Shown piece after piece: positions 48,692 to 62,801 of a stretch of 64,000 nt of DNA. This DNA comes from Circinella minor (lineage: Eukaryota > Mucoromycota > Mucoromycetes > Mucorales > Lichtheimiaceae), in the NCBI GenBank assembly GCA_016758965.1, contig JAEPRB010000107.1:1-64000 (forward strand), given 5' to 3'. Position 1 is the stretch's first letter. Each line of letters starts with the position of its first letter. The position numbers and the translations under genes were made by a program. The notes under the pieces were generated by a model, which saw nothing but the letters and a program-made list of their open reading frames with translations, had not been told where the DNA came from and did not search any database.

Positions 48692-51600
48692 TATTTATAT
48701 AGATATATATATGTGTATATATATATATAGTAGTAATAAGTTATAGTCGTCTTTGTCTTTTGTCGTCTCGTTATTTTTTATGGATTTTCTTCTTCTTCTG
48801 GACTTAGTGTGATTGATGTATGATGGGTTGAAAGAATATAAGTAAATATATCTTTTTGCATTCACATTTGTTTTAAAAAGAAAATTATATAAAAAATAAT
48901 AATAATATATTTATATATATATTATAATGATTGAAAAAAAAATGAAGGACGAGGGTGGAGTGGATGGCTCGATGGTAATATGCCCCAGCGTGTCGGTTTT
49001 TTTTTTTTTTTTGTTGGTTTCTTATAAGATCTTGACTCTTTTTATATACAAGTTTCCAATTTGTATGAAGCATCCAAAAACGGCAATAAGTCATTCATTA
49101 AGTGTACGTAATGGTATGTAAGCGAGAAAAGGAATTGTTATTATTTTGGGGGTGAGGATCAAACAGAAGCCTGGTATATGAAGCGTGAAAGACCAAAAAA
49201 AAAAAAAAAAAAAAAGCGTGGCATAAATTATCTATCGAAAGTGGCGGGCTTTTTTTGGTGGGTGTATAAAAAGAGGGGGGAGGGAAGATGAGAGTTTAAT
49301 TTGATTATAGGTTAGTGCGATTTTTTTTTTTTCATTTTGACAAGTTTGAAAGCCGTTTTTTATGATAACCTGTTGTTGTAAAATTTTATTGCTAAAACGT
49401 TATTCGTTTATCTCGTGTGTGTACATATATACAACAGGTAGTAGCAAAAATAATATTAAGGCCCTCTTTCCAAGTCTTTCTTTTGTCCACCAAAAAGAGA
49501 AATAGTATCGAGGTATGTTGTCACATATGGTAAAATGCACAGACATTTTTTTCCATCCCGCTTCAAAAATTGTTATATTATAAAAAGATCATCTCCTCTT
49601 TCATTCTATTCCCACTGACAGAAGCTACGTATCATAAAAAAAATTATAATAATAGTAATATCAGTGGTAATACTATTATTTCCGGTCCCCCCCCAAATAA
49701 AAATTGTTTACTTTTAATAGAATTAAAGAATGGTAACACAAAAACATTAAATTTCCAGTACATCTGTCTATTTCATTTTTATATCTTCATTATTATTGCA
49801 TTAGTTATTAATAATATTAAAAAATATATATTTTACTATTTCTCGGCTAATATCACAATCAAATCGAATATATAGAATTTATACAAAAAAAAAAAAGTGC
49901 AAAATTCAAAGAGTTTATGATTGATGAAGAATTAGTTAATAGAAGTGATTCTTTTTTTAATCACCCTGAAAACCATTTTCATTCCTTAGCAATAAACTGA
50001 TGAAATATCATCGCGGAATCAAAATAATAATATTATTAAATATAGTGTAATAAAGAAGAAGAGGTGGCTGTGTTAATTCCCTACGTATTCATAGGTCATT
50101 TAAGGTTTTTACTGTACTATTAACATGTATATAGTATAAACTAAACACCAAGCAACGTTCCCAGTACGTTAATAATAAGAATCAAAAAAAAATGGAACGT
50201 TTTTTTTTTATACATAAACTAGGTTTATTGCACAATTTGCAGATCCTGTAACGTTACTCACACTTGACATTCCAGTTACGGCAATTAGGATGGTGACTAA
50301 ACATTCGCCCGCGATACAACACCTTTCCTTTTCTTATTGATAGTTTTACCCTTCTAATCTTGATATTGTGCGCTGATTTTACTTACCAAAAAAAAAACAC
50401 AATATAAAGTGTATATACCACTATCAAACATTTAGTAAAATGGGCGGTATAGTATATGTTATGATTATCAATTATTATATTTTTGGTTGTACGTAGTAAT
50501 AATTTTAAGACAAAAAAAAAAAAAAAAAAAAAGACATGCGTACCGCAGCCAATAATAACTGTTTTTATTTCAGGTGTCACAGATGCAATTATGTTACTGT
50601 TATTGTTGCTGTATGTAACGATATACTACGTACAGCGAGTAGGAAAGTTAGATAAGATTATATAATGTGTCTATGCCATATGGGTAGTAATGTACGTAGA
50701 GCAATTATAATTATATATTGTCAGTTGATTTTGTAGTTTTGTCAAAGATGAACAGTAGTTCAAAAAATAGTAAAAATTAATAATAAAAACCATACCCTTA
50801 TATTATGCTGATCATTTTATTATAGAATGTAAATACATTGTTTACCTTTCTATATTTGTCATATATTTTTTTTTATTAATACCGTCCACAGAACTCAGGG
50901 TGTGTCTTTAAATAATATTTTAAAAAAAATTAAAGGAAATTACATCAATAATAAACATCCTGTGTTTTCTTTTTTAATACATAATCTATATGTCAGCACA
51001 ACAGGTTATACGCAGCAACAAAAATTTTTTGATATATAAATTTTGATCTTTATTATCTTTCATTGTATTTTTTTTTTAAAAAAAAAAAAGTTATCAAGAT
51101 AGGTTGCACCTGTGATACAAAAAGTAAGAAATTCTTGTTTTGTCGATTGATCGGGCTTTTTCCATCATCAGTTACTATTAAACTTTACCAGCGACATTAA
51201 GAAAGATCTGAGAATATAAATATAGTTCAATATATATTAGTACTGTTGCTTATCGGTGTCTGTGTGCTGCGTTCTGTATCTGTGTCTGTGTCTATATGTG
51301 CTCCTTACACAAAAAAAAATCTTGATTGTTCTTCTGGTGTTACAATGCGCGGTAAAACTGATATTTTTCTTTTTTAATTGTGAAGCGTGGACTCCAATGC
51401 CAGATAAAACTGTTTACGTTACTAAAGAAGGTAAGTTGAATTTCAGCACCCCTAGTGGTGCTATTTATTTATTGTGCATAATTTTTTTATTACACGCCTT
51501 ACTGAAAATAGAGTTGAATGAAAAACTAAATATATTTTTGAGCTGTTTAGTAATAAAGTGTCAAAAATAATCATATGTTCTATCTTATTTTATATAACAT

Positions 51601-54600
51601 GCTGTTATATCACTAGGTTATTCACACACGCACAGGAGCATCGATATACGTAATAAATATAAAATAATATCCAGGTCCGAGCAAATGACTACATAACATG
51701 ATATGCGATCTGACATTGCTACTTGGGTATTATGACCAGATTATGTAAAAAAATAAACTCATCTAGGCTTAAATGCATGTATAATTTTTTATTATATGTC
51801 TAATAACGAAATACAACTTAAAAAATGTTGCATGTGTACCTCAAAGTCAAATTAGTATATACCTATTATAATAATAGTATTGTATCAAAGAAAAGTGGAA
51901 GAATAACATGTGGGTGAAAAGCACGTTATACAACCCATGATGAAAACATGGCCAAAATCTGAACTGAAATCATTAATACGTATACAATTTAAAAATACAG
52001 TTATTTACTGACTCAGAGCAATACGTAACAACTATCTTTTTTTCTTTATCCAAATTGTAATTTATAAGTGGTTGATTATAAAACTCTAATACAATTTTTT
52101 CTTCAAAGAAAACCGTTTTTAAGGATATACTATCTATCAGCCACTACAAATATTTATATAAAAGTAATGAGTATAAATGTATCCATGTACAATATACTAA
52201 ATATAGTTAAAAAAATTAGCATACTTTTATGTATACAATACGTCGATCACAAGTATACATTATTGAGTCGAAAGTAAGATAGGTATAACAAATATTGTTC
52301 AAATCTCTCTCTTTTTTTTTTTGCGTATACGGTTCCTTCATGTAGCATACGTAACTATAAAGGCAGTGCTTATAATTTTTGCTGTTATAATACGTATTGA
52401 TATAATACGTATACAATAATTTTTTACGCATGCAATCTCTATAGGAACAATGAAAATTACTTCTTTCTTTTCTGTAATTTGCTCTTGAAACCCCTTAGGG
52501 GAAAAAGTTTATTTTCAATTTTTTGAGATCTCAAAAACCGCTACGTATTAGTGAGCACACTCTATTTTATGTCTCCGTAAATAATAGCATGCAGTGAAAT
52601 TAGGATTTATATATATATATATATATATATATTGTAAAGCAGCAAGGTTTGGTTTCTTCCAGGTTGGATGCTTTGTTTCCAACTGTATTGAAAACAAGGC
52701 GGGGAATCCAAAACTTAAAAAGTGCCACGCTCAATTTTAAAATAATATATATTTATATTACAATACCACCTATCACCGTGTAAGAAACGTACACTATTAT
52801 TATAAGATTCATGGAATGATAGGGTGTCTGAAGAATATTTTTATATCAAACAGAAGGGTGGGCGAATGTTTGTATAATAAAAAACAAAGCTATCAAAAAA
52901 AGGTTTTGCTTTTTATTTTATAGGTAAGCAGCAAACTCTTTTTGATCACATGTTTTGTGCTGACTATTACCTCCTTTATTTTCCTCCTGATTTTACTAGT
53001 ACGTACGTACATATGATGCTTTTTATTAAGTCTATATATATTATACATGTTGTAGTCCTACCTATTAGTTTTCGTGATATAAAATCTATTATGTCAGCTT
53101 ATTTTTTACTTTCACATAATTTTATTTATCTGACGAAAATATATATGTTCCTATGACTTCATCGCGTTCGGAGATGAAGCTAAAAAAATAATGATTCTTT
53201 GTATCTAAAATTCACATAATGTATAATCAATTGAAGTTTTGTGTGTGAGTTTTTTTTAAAAATTTATTTCATCAGCTCTGTTGAACAGAAAAAAATAACA
53301 TCTTTTTAGTAATGCTTTCTTCATGATATATTAAGTACAGAGTACCCATGAGACACGCATTTGGAGAACGATGAACTAAGAATTTAAGAATTATAATCTA
53401 TGATATGTACGAATAAGAAAATTACAGCAATACCATTATTATTATTCATTTTTTCTCAAATTTTATCTTTTTATTCTGGCTAATAAAAGAGCATGAGACA
53501 TAATTTGTATTACCAAAGCATTTGGTAATACAAATAAAATCATCTATAATAGATATGGTTTTTCATCATCAATTATAATAAAAACAATATGGATGTCTGT
53601 GCACTTTCTTATTGGTTACTAATTCGTTTTAAAAATGTAACCATTGCATAATAATACTAAAGCTCGAACAGAATAAGATTAGCAGGAATATGTTGTTGAA
53701 ATTATAATAAAACTAAAAGGTCAATATTTAAATACGTAGTCTAGAATATTATGAAAAAAAAAAAGAAAAGCAACAACGACAAACTGAAAACGTTTTTCTT
53801 AAGTAGATATATAATAGTAATAATGTAAAAAGTAGAATAAAATAAAAATATTATTTTTCTTATTGTAACATCTATGTTTCTTTTGCGTAACACACGTGGG
53901 ACAAAAAAGGATAAGAGCGATGTCTCCGCATTAATGGTAAAAGAATGGTTCTTGCGCGCAAACAAAGAACCTTGTTTGTGCGTTACATTAAATGTTTTAT
54001 TTTTATGAGGATACTATACTATTATAAGTTAATCATTTTTTACCGATCAAAATGGAGAATCTCTTCCATATAAACTGCTAAGCAAAAAACAAAAGTACTG
54101 TATATATGCAGCTACATCCTAGATCGTAACAACGATCTACATCTAAAAAAAAAGAGAGTAGTTATACTTTTAAACCACAAACTTGTTTCTGTACTACACA
54201 ACAAGATTTATAGTCTGTGAATAAAAAAAAAATCCAGTGTCTCGGTTACCTATGAAGAATCTGATCAATGTAGCTTTCTTTTTCTTATAGCTAAATTATT
54301 ATCATGCTCCTTAATGTCTTTTATATATGTATATATAAAGAAACCGAAATAAATATGACAATTCATGTTACAAAATTAATCTAGAACTAGACCAAGATTA
54401 TTATAACTTTAATTACAAATTACTGATATAAATCTTTTTGGCCGATCACCAGTAAGCCATGTCCCACCACGCGACAACGTATTGATGACATATATGGTTA
54501 TCCAAGTTGAAAAGGTACGTCTAGTCGTACGATGATTATTTTTCTCATTTTTCGTGTAATATTTGCTGCGCATCCCACAATGCTAAAAAATGCACAATTG

Positions 54601-57259
54601 AAATTATTCACTTTATCAATTTAAGCAAAGACCGGTATATGTTCTTTTTTATTGTGTGAAAAAAAAAGGTTATACGATATTTGTGCCTACGCAAAACAGG
54701 ATGCTCAAACAAAAGAAGATGGAGGTACATCTACTTATATATAATTCGATCAGTAGTTAGAATTCATGATCAAGTTGTAAAAGTTGTACGTAACAGACAA
54801 TCAAATACCGAACAATTAAGCAACGCCAACATATACATATATATATATATTGAATTCCCCTCTATCAAAAACAATTTTCTGAAATAATGGCCAATAATCC
54901 TTCTTTTTTTCTTTTTGGCACACATGCAATTCTGAAAACTCATAATGTTGATTTCCGTTTTTTACGCGCAATTGTCATAAAATATTCATGGTCAGAATAC
55001 AATGAAACTATATTAAGAAGCCAGATTAAGATATATAATTGATAATACAATCACAAGAAACAGTGATCCTTATACTAGATTTTCCAAGGGAAAAATGTAA
55101 AAAAAAAAGGTGCCCCGATCAACTTTACTGGCATATGACCACTGCTTCTTATTCCATTTTATAATAATACAGAAACGTGATGTTTCTTGCTTTCCAAGAT
55201 ACTCAAACTATTATTATGGCCCACATTGCATTATAAAAACTTTTTGATCTTTTTATATTATTGACGAATGAGGCAATGTGTGCATTCCTGGTTTTTTATT
55301 TCTTTTTGTAACTGTGCTTCATATTAGTAAGCTATATTTCCCCTTCTTCCATCGTGAGAGAACCATATTCACTAATTTCTTCCGTGTGTAAGTGTTAAGA
55401 ATATGTAGAACAGTAAAATAAAAGAAAATAAATCATGTTTACACATTATACATACGAAGTAATGTAATAAGAATGATCAAACTGAAAATAAACATATATA
55501 TTAGCAATGATAATTAGAAAAAAATCCAAGTTATTGTAAACTATAAAACAAGAACTTGTATAATAAGGTGTAACCTTGACAACAAGAATGACAGCCTTGC
55601 AATGCCGATCCTTATCAATGATGGTTACACGTCGACCTTTTTTGAAATAAGATTTGCTTATAGTTGTTGTTGTTGTTGTTTCTGAGTACTGTGTATAATA
55701 GTCTATGATCAACTTTTATTGTAATAATATTGTAGCACAGTCTATGGCAATATTATATATTGCTTGTTCTCAATTTTTTCTATTGATTATGGTTAATAAA
55801 TTTCTACGTATTATTATACCCATGCTCGTACATACTAGAGCTCTTGCTTTCAATCACAACTGTTTACAGTAGTGAAGTTGTAATTTAATTTCCAAACAAA
55901 GAGCTGCCAATTTACTACTTCATTTACTAATTTAGTTCAAGATCACCATAATAAATTACACAACATTCATGAGTTGTTAGTATTTTGTTAGTATTACACT
56001 ATACAATATAATAATAATAGGATTTATTATATTTATCATTATGTATATAGTATACATTAATGTTAAGTTCCTTCTATGAAACACGATCGCAGGAATGAGT
56101 GCTTCATGGTAACCACCAACCATTATGTTTTATATATTATAAATCTAGTTTTTATGAGGTACAGTACGTACTGATGCAAATCGAAACAGACATCGCTGTA
56201 ACTGAGAAACAAATCGTGTGTTTCAGAAATTGATGTATGCGAAACGACGTGTTTTTTTTTTCATAACAAACTATGTAGACAGGAAAGTAGATAGCACGAA
56301 AGGATCGAATGTTGCTTCTTAAAATGTTTGTTGCTTGTCAGATTATATTTACCCCGTGTGCTATGTTGGGGGTTGGTTAATTAAAACAATGAAAATAATT
56401 ATTTAGATATGGACGATGATGTAGAACAAAATAAATGACCAGCGTTGCATATGTATATAAGGTTACTGGACCCCCAACCCCACCATGGTTGAAGTTTAGT
56501 GAAACTTTCTATGTCCGTCCACATGCTATCCTAAAGAGCACAAACCAATTTTGGGGAACATTTTTATTTTTCATAACGATTTTTCTCAACGTTATGTGAG
56601 ATACATAATAAACTTTTTATTGTTGGCTTGGCAATTTGATTTATATTGTTATTGTTATTATCATAAAACAACATTCTATAATTATAATGATAAATAATAA
56701 AAGAAAAATGATTCGAAACGAAACAAAAAAAATATGTTTGTTATTTTTTTACGCCCCCCCCCTTTTTTTTTACTGGGCGTCGTTTTAGAAACGCGTACCA
56801 TGACCTTCAATAATGAAGCACTTTTGCATTTTCGGCCTGACCAACCGAAAACCACGTTGGTAGCACTTGGGTCATGCGAATTTCAGAAAAAGAAAAGACA
56901 ATAAAAATAATAATTTTCGGAAAGGGAGATTAACCCGATACGCACAAGGTTGATAAAATGTGGCGACACAAAAAGACATGCTTTTATCATTTTTTTTTAC
57001 ATGTTGAATCCGGACGATCTGTTTATAACCAAGGCATCTTATAACTCAAAATTATAATATATATATATATATATATATATTTTTCTTGATACAATTCTTT
57101 CTCTCCTTTGTTTCACCCAGCTTTAAACCAATAGCTATTTCTTTCTTAACTATAAAGGAGGACCACAAATTTTCTTCTTTCTTTCTCTCTTCTTTACATC
57201 TTTTCTTCTACATAGCATTCATACTTTATTTTTTTATTTATTTATTTTTAATTACTACT
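48692..57259. other. Gene desert of about 8.5 kb
   Basis: No gene can be supported. Short ORFs occur but are low-complexity or have no domain or splice partners. Items noted inside are a coding-looking minus-strand relic at about 50215-50385, a perfect hairpin at 53503-53535, TA microsatellites at 52608-52632 and 57058-57080, and a possible coding relic at 55560-55690. The last few hundred bases are the promoter of the gene at 57260, with a pyrimidine-rich leader from 57090. Confidence 0.55.
53503..53535. repeat. Perfect short hairpin (15-bp stem, 3-nt loop)
   Basis: ATTTGTATTACCAAA, then GCA, then the exact reverse complement of the left arm. No gene is adjacent. It could be a terminator-like or MITE-derived hairpin. 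Confidence 0.6.
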
Positions 57260-58300
57260 ATGGCATCACTCGACTTTCTTTCAAGCGACATTGTATTTCC
57301 ATCCGATTCTAACGAGCCCAAATTATCTGTCAATGCCTCATCCAAGCTTCCAGATCCTGTGGATTGGTCTCTACATGATTATTATAGTACAGCACTTGAA
57401 AAAACCTTTGTTCCAATTCATTCACTTACTGATCTTCACAAGCTTGATCCGGTTCCTCAAAAAGATGTATTTTATGAGATGCCATCATTTACGGTATACA
57501 ATAGTGATGATGATCCAAAGAAGCAACTCAATCAAGACAAAATGCTTTTGTTGTTAAGCATTCGAAAAGCAGTAGCAGCAGCATTACCATTAGAACACCA
57601 AAATGATAAACAACAAGCATTGCTTGCAACAGTAGCCAAGCAACAGCAACAACAACAACAACAACAACACGCTATGTTACCACCTCATCCACCAGCTTTA
57701 GAAGATCCTAAAGAAATTCGTGCGGCACTCCGTGGTGCTTTAGAACTGACTCAAAATGATATGCAGCACAACGGATTTGCCCATCCGACACGTAACAATA
57801 GTGAATGGAAATGGGAAGACGAGATTTTGCATGATAGTTTGGAATTGCCTGTATCTCGTACAACTTACTACAATAATAATAATGAAGATACGGATGTAGC
57901 ATATCTCATCGATGATGATGATGATGAGGATGAGTATACTGATAACGAATCACTTCCTTACTACAACAGCCAAGATGATGAATATGAGGATGATGCAAGC
58001 TCAATTTCCTATTCTATGTCCTTATCGCCACCCTTACCCCCCATTCATCAATTTAATGAAGTTGATTCAACAACTTCAACAACAAATACAACTTTGGTTT
58101 CTTCTTCCAGATCTTCATCAGTTACAGCAACATCGTCTTCGCGATGGTCGACAGTTATGAATAAGATCAAGTCAATTACTACAAAACCATTCAGAGTATC
58201 AACAGACAAACAATCCAATAATAGTAACTGCAACACAAAGTCTACTAATCAACATCAAGGAGGTCTGGGGCGTTTTTTGCTTAATCGCCGTCAACACTAA
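57260..58300 (+). CDS. Disordered acidic protein of unknown function
   Basis: This is a 346-aa single-exon protein starting MASLDFLSSDIVFPSD. The N-terminal half (about 1-125) looks partly ordered, with a helix around residues 90-115 (MLLLLSIRKAVAAALPLEH). It is followed by a poly-Gln run (about 130-140), a Pro patch, an Asp-rich stretch (about 217-225) and a Ser/Thr-rich region. The C-terminus is basic (GRFLLNRRQH). I recognise no family. The ATG at 57260 is preferred. An upstream in-frame ATG at 57086 would add a very hydrophobic Phe-rich segment encoded by the pyrimidine-rich leader, which is more likely UTR than a signal sequence. Codon use and low-complexity content are like those of the other genes here. 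Confidence 0.7.
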   Translation: MASLDFLSSDIVFPSDSNEPKLSVNASSKLPDPVDWSLHDYYSTALEKTFVPIHSLTDLHKLDPVPQKDVFYEMPSFTVYNSDDDPKKQLNQDKMLLLLSIRKAVAAALPLEHQNDKQQALLATVAKQQQQQQQQQHAMLPPHPPALEDPKEIRAALRGALELTQNDMQHNGFAHPTRNNSEWKWEDEILHDSLELPVSRTTYYNNNNEDTDVAYLIDDDDDEDEYTDNESLPYYNSQDDEYEDDASSISYSMSLSPPLPPIHQFNEVDSTTSTTNTTLVSSSRSSSVTATSSSRWSTVMNKIKSITTKPFRVSTDKQSNNSNCNTKSTNQHQGGLGRFLLNRRQH

Positions 58301-61300
58301 ACTAACCGGCTTGTGGAGTACCGGAGGTGTTTTCCCATCTTTTCCTCTTTTTATCCTTTTTTTTCGGGGGGAGGGAGGAGAAGGATTAATATCATACACA
58401 CAACAAACTTCCATTATTATTCTTTGTATATTTTTTTCCATACTGTATGTAGATATTATTTATTATGTTTCTTTTGGCTTTTCGCTCTGAAGCAGGACTC
58501 GCAGCCAAAATATGAAAAAAGAAACTTGATAATTTCTCCTTTCATTTATCCACAGCCACATCTATCTTACCTCGCTCCGCTTTTTTTTTAACTACAATAT
58601 ACCCTCTCTTTTTTTTTTATTAACATTAACGTCCTTCCTACTCCCTCTTCTCAAACATACGCATATATCCTTCATATTTTTTTCACATTGCATCATCTTT
58701 TCATGCTCAATTTTCTTTCTAAATATTTTTGTTTTATTTTCTTACTTATATATTTAACTAACATAGTATTATTACTATATTGAAAGCACGCATACTTTTT
58801 ATATCTCTCTTATTACGGCATTTTTTAAACACTCCACCTATTCTTCATGAGAAGAGATTATATAAATTATTATAATATAATATCTCTTTTGTATATGTAA
58901 AAAAAAAAGCACATTCACACCCTCACACAAATAATAATAAAATTTCATTTTCTCCATCTCTCTATTTTTATGATATATCATTCTAAATATAGCAATATGT
59001 ACAACATAATTGGGTATGTTATTGTTATTTTCTTTGTTCGAGTACATATGTAAATGTGTGGCATTTTTCGTTAATACCCCCCACCTCCATTTTATGCTAC
59101 ACCCGTTTTTACCGCAAGTTATAAAAGATGCAAAGACAGTATAATAAACATTTTCTTTTCGTCGGTCAATTCGGAAACTATCTTCCGAACAATTAAATTT
59201 ATACACTGTGGGCGTAAAAAAATTGAGAACCCCATGATAAAATCTACTTCTGTATATGGCATCATTAATTCATAGGTAACCTATATTGTCATACAACAGC
59301 AACAACAACAATAAAGTACCATTATGTGTATCTTCAAAAAAAGTGCCACAGCTTGTAAAATATAACAATAAAACAAAATATGTGGCATATTATTCCTTGT
59401 TTCACTGCAATGTGGCCCTTTCAAGGTCTCTTTTTGGTGCTTAATGCCATAAGTTATGTCTAGCTATAAAGAGTATTAGCCAAAAAAAAAAAAAAGGGTA
59501 AAGTAATTTTTTCCCTCTTTAAGAATATACTGCTGGTGGGCCCAAGTATTTGAGATAATTTCAAACTTTTAAATGCATATGCTGACAACTTATTTTTATG
59601 TATTGTGCATATTTTCTCCTTAAAAACATTTGATTATTATATCATACGTACCTAACAATTTGATACTAACTACAGTGAACTATTGCTGTTAATATTTTAC
59701 TGTGAGCCTGAACCCTACTGCTCTCATCACGTCTCTTTTCTATATAATGTTATTAAAATGTCGATGCTTATTGTTACTTTTAGGTATATAAATAGCTTTT
59801 TTATCTACAACGCCAAAAGATAAATGACTGTACCTACTTTTTTTTATAATGCAAACAATTTTTTTTTTGTTTAGCTGCATGGTCTTGTTTTTTGTACAAC
59901 CTTTTCTTTTAAAGTTTACCTTAACAAGTACCACCCTCGTAACTTTTTTTTTACCTAATCCAAGGGGTGAGTTTTGTTTATTCTGCATTAAGCTGCTGTG
60001 TTATCATTTTTCAGCAAAAATAAATCATGATGAACATGCGTGACACTTGATGTAGAAAAAAAAAGCACAGTGGAAACTTAATTGGTGATATCACTATTGT
60101 ATTATGTAGGAAACAAATTATCAGCCCATTTTCTTTTCTTTTGGATTTTGGGCTTAACTATGATGACACTGACAGATTTTTCTTCTTTTCAAGATAAACA
60201 TGTGCCAAATTAACAACATATTCATTTATAAACTTATATATTCCATTTTTTTTTTTTTTAGAAAAAAAAAACCCTTTTCCCGGATTACATTCCGTAGTTT
60301 TTAATATAAACTTTTGAAGGATAAAGGTGGAACGTGCACGACGAAATTGCTATTACGTACGTATCATTTTTTTACTATTTAAACTCCCATTAATAAAGTT
60401 ACGTATCACCAATAAACTACTTTTGCTTTACAAATGTTTGCCCATCAAAATAGAAAACTATTCATTAGTGCAACCAATAATATTCAAATGTCTAATTTTT
60501 ATCGCCGCGGCAACAAAAGAATACTGCAAACTTCTTTTGAATGTGTGATATTTATATTTGTTGGTATGTTTTCGACTTGCAGGCAAATAGTGATACAAGT
60601 GGCACAAAATAAAGGCTTTTTTCTAACGGTTTTCCGGCTGATTTTTTTTCAGCATTACCTTCGGTTAGATGATCACGTTGGCGCGGCGTTTTTATCATTT
60701 TGACATTGGAAATTTTTATGATTTCGCATAGAAATGTCATTAATTTGCCGTATGGTATATTATAGCTTGGTTGTTTACTACTCAGATTTACTATCATCCT
60801 ATTTTTTTTCTTTCAGTGATAAGTATATATGCTGTTCAAAGTTAAAAAAAAAATAAGGAAAAGAATAAATAAATACAACGTTGATAATAACTACCCCATC
60901 CCATTTTGTTCAACATCAAACATTAATGTGACTAAAAATCTTTCGCTCATATTATTATTTTGCAAGAGACATGCCTCATATGCTCACCCATGATCTCCTT
61001 TAATCTTATTTCAAAAAATCTACATAAAAATTGATAAGAACAAGAAAAGGAAGTCGCTAGTAGCAAAAATAAGATGTTCATCCACGTGCACTGATATCTT
61101 TTTTTCAGATATTGCTTGTACCATGTTAAAAATCATGGCAACAGGTTCCCTGAGAATATACAATATTTTATGACCCATATTATACATCCCAATTGTCTTC
61201 AAGGCAATGGTGTGTATGTATGTGTGAATTTTTCTATTACCAGAAAAAGAAAACTGTTCCATATTCATATTAAATCAACTGATAAATTAGATTTTGCTCA

Positions 61301-62122
61301 TTACATTATATGCATTAAAAAAAAGAGAGGTTTACAAAGTGTTTTTGGAATGATATCTATGAAAAAGGCTAAACCAGCAAGTCTAAGTACAATATTAATA
61401 GTAATTTGATACACAAAATATTATTACAAGCAACACATTTGCTCACCGTCGACACAACCATGCACAAATAAAAAGAAAACTCCTAATCCAATCCAACCTA
61501 TTTATCTCTTAAGAAGGTTTGTCCACGAGTTACTGTATTCAAGCCAGAAAAAAAAAGCTTGGACTAATAAGTATACTCGAAAAAATAAAATCGTGCTCTA
61601 CAGCAGTGAACAAAGGATGGCGAGGATCTATATATCATGAACGATCATTGACTTAATAATGTATATAGGATTTTACCTGGTCATTATATTAGATTGTTAG
61701 AGGAAGTGCAGCGGTGGTGTTAAAAAAACTGTAACTTTAGATTTTTTTTTCAGGTTGTAACTTCCAATTGATAGATTTACAGCCCCTCCTCTGCAGCGGT
61801 CGACTTTAACTTTGAGCTGTAACTTTTCGCTTGGTAAAAAATCAGAATAAAAAATAAAAAGTAAAATTGAGCCTGGAAATATGAAAGAAATTAAAAAGTC
61901 GCAGGGGACATAAAGAATGCGGGTCAATGTCCATTTTATTTTCTTTGTTAATATGCTTTCCGTTCATTAAGAATGTTGCGGCATTATCACCTGTTGTGCT
62001 CCTGAATGCATTTCTGTATTTAAACAATAGTTCTACAATAATTCGTTCTTGTTCAAATTCATCAACATTCGTGTTATTTCATTTTACAGATCAGATATAT
62101 TGAAAAGCTATATTATATAAAT
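58301..62122. other. Non-coding region
   Basis: This begins with the pyrimidine-rich 3' flank of the acidic-protein gene (58300-58840). The rest has only short ORFs without domains. An imperfect direct repeat lies at about 61708-61740 and 61791-61825 (a GCAGCGGT block followed by a CTGTAACTTT block), possibly a relic of a small element. Confidence 0.5.
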
Positions 62123-62801
62123 ATGTCTATAATTATAATTGTAATTAGTATTTTTATACATATGTTTTGCTGTGTGCGATATTATACCATGTATCAACGT
62201 GCACAGAGAAGTAAGTTCTTTAGATCAATAACATTTTTCTACGTACTCTTAGATTCTTTTTAATGATTATTATGATGGTTATTTGATCCTTGTTGGCGGC
62301 TGTTATTGTGCTTATTACTAAAAATCCCTGTTTCCCCTATTTTTTCCCTTCATTGATCATGTATTTACTCTCATAGCCACCTACGCCTTATTCCTGCTGC
62401 TCCACAAGTTTTTCAGTACGTACCCCTCTCTGTGCACCGACGAGAGCGATAAGCTGCAATCAACGCGTGTTCATTTTAATTTCGTCATTAATAAAATGAA
62501 TAATATTATCGTTATGTGATAACGGTGATTATATGTTTGATGGTCGATATCCACGAAATCAGGTCATCATCAGTCAACTTGATTTTTTTTTTTTTTTTTT
62601 TTTTTTTTTGCAGCTTTCCACACGGTATCTCAGCAGATTTTCAATATTAGCGGGAAGCGATTCTTATTGATCGGTGTACAAATGTCCACCCTTTGCATGA
62701 ATTTTACGAAACACCAAAAAGGCTTAAAGTTCTTCAAAGGTATTTCTTCTATGATTGGCTACTTTCAGAATCCGCTGCGAGGTTTGGGACGCCTTAATTA
62801 A
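62123..62801 (+). CDS. Candidate small membrane-anchored protein (three exons)
   Basis: This candidate was found by reading splice sites, not as one ORF. Exons 62123-62210, 62377-62415 and 62614-62801 have GTAAGT and GTACGT donors and ATAG and GCAG acceptors. They join in one frame to 104 aa ending at TAA 62799-62801. The N-terminus is hydrophobic (MSIIIIVISIFIHMFCCV), like a membrane anchor or signal sequence, followed by a basic helical region (TTYALFLLLHKFF) and a C-terminus ending GYFQNPLRGLGRLN. The family is unknown. A T run of 27 lies just before the third exon. An exon-like stretch at about 62899-62988 might belong to the same transcript in another splice form. It could equally be a decayed gene. 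Confidence 0.4.

Noticed and set aside
51256..51570. Plus-strand ORF containing AWTPMPDKTVYVTKEG
   Set aside because: The middle part looks protein-like, but the rest is low-complexity hydrophobic sequence and no exon structure fits.
57086..57259. N-terminal extension of the acidic protein from an upstream ATG
   Set aside because: The segment is encoded by a pyrimidine-rich leader and gives a Phe/Ser-rich peptide; a 5' UTR is the simpler reading.
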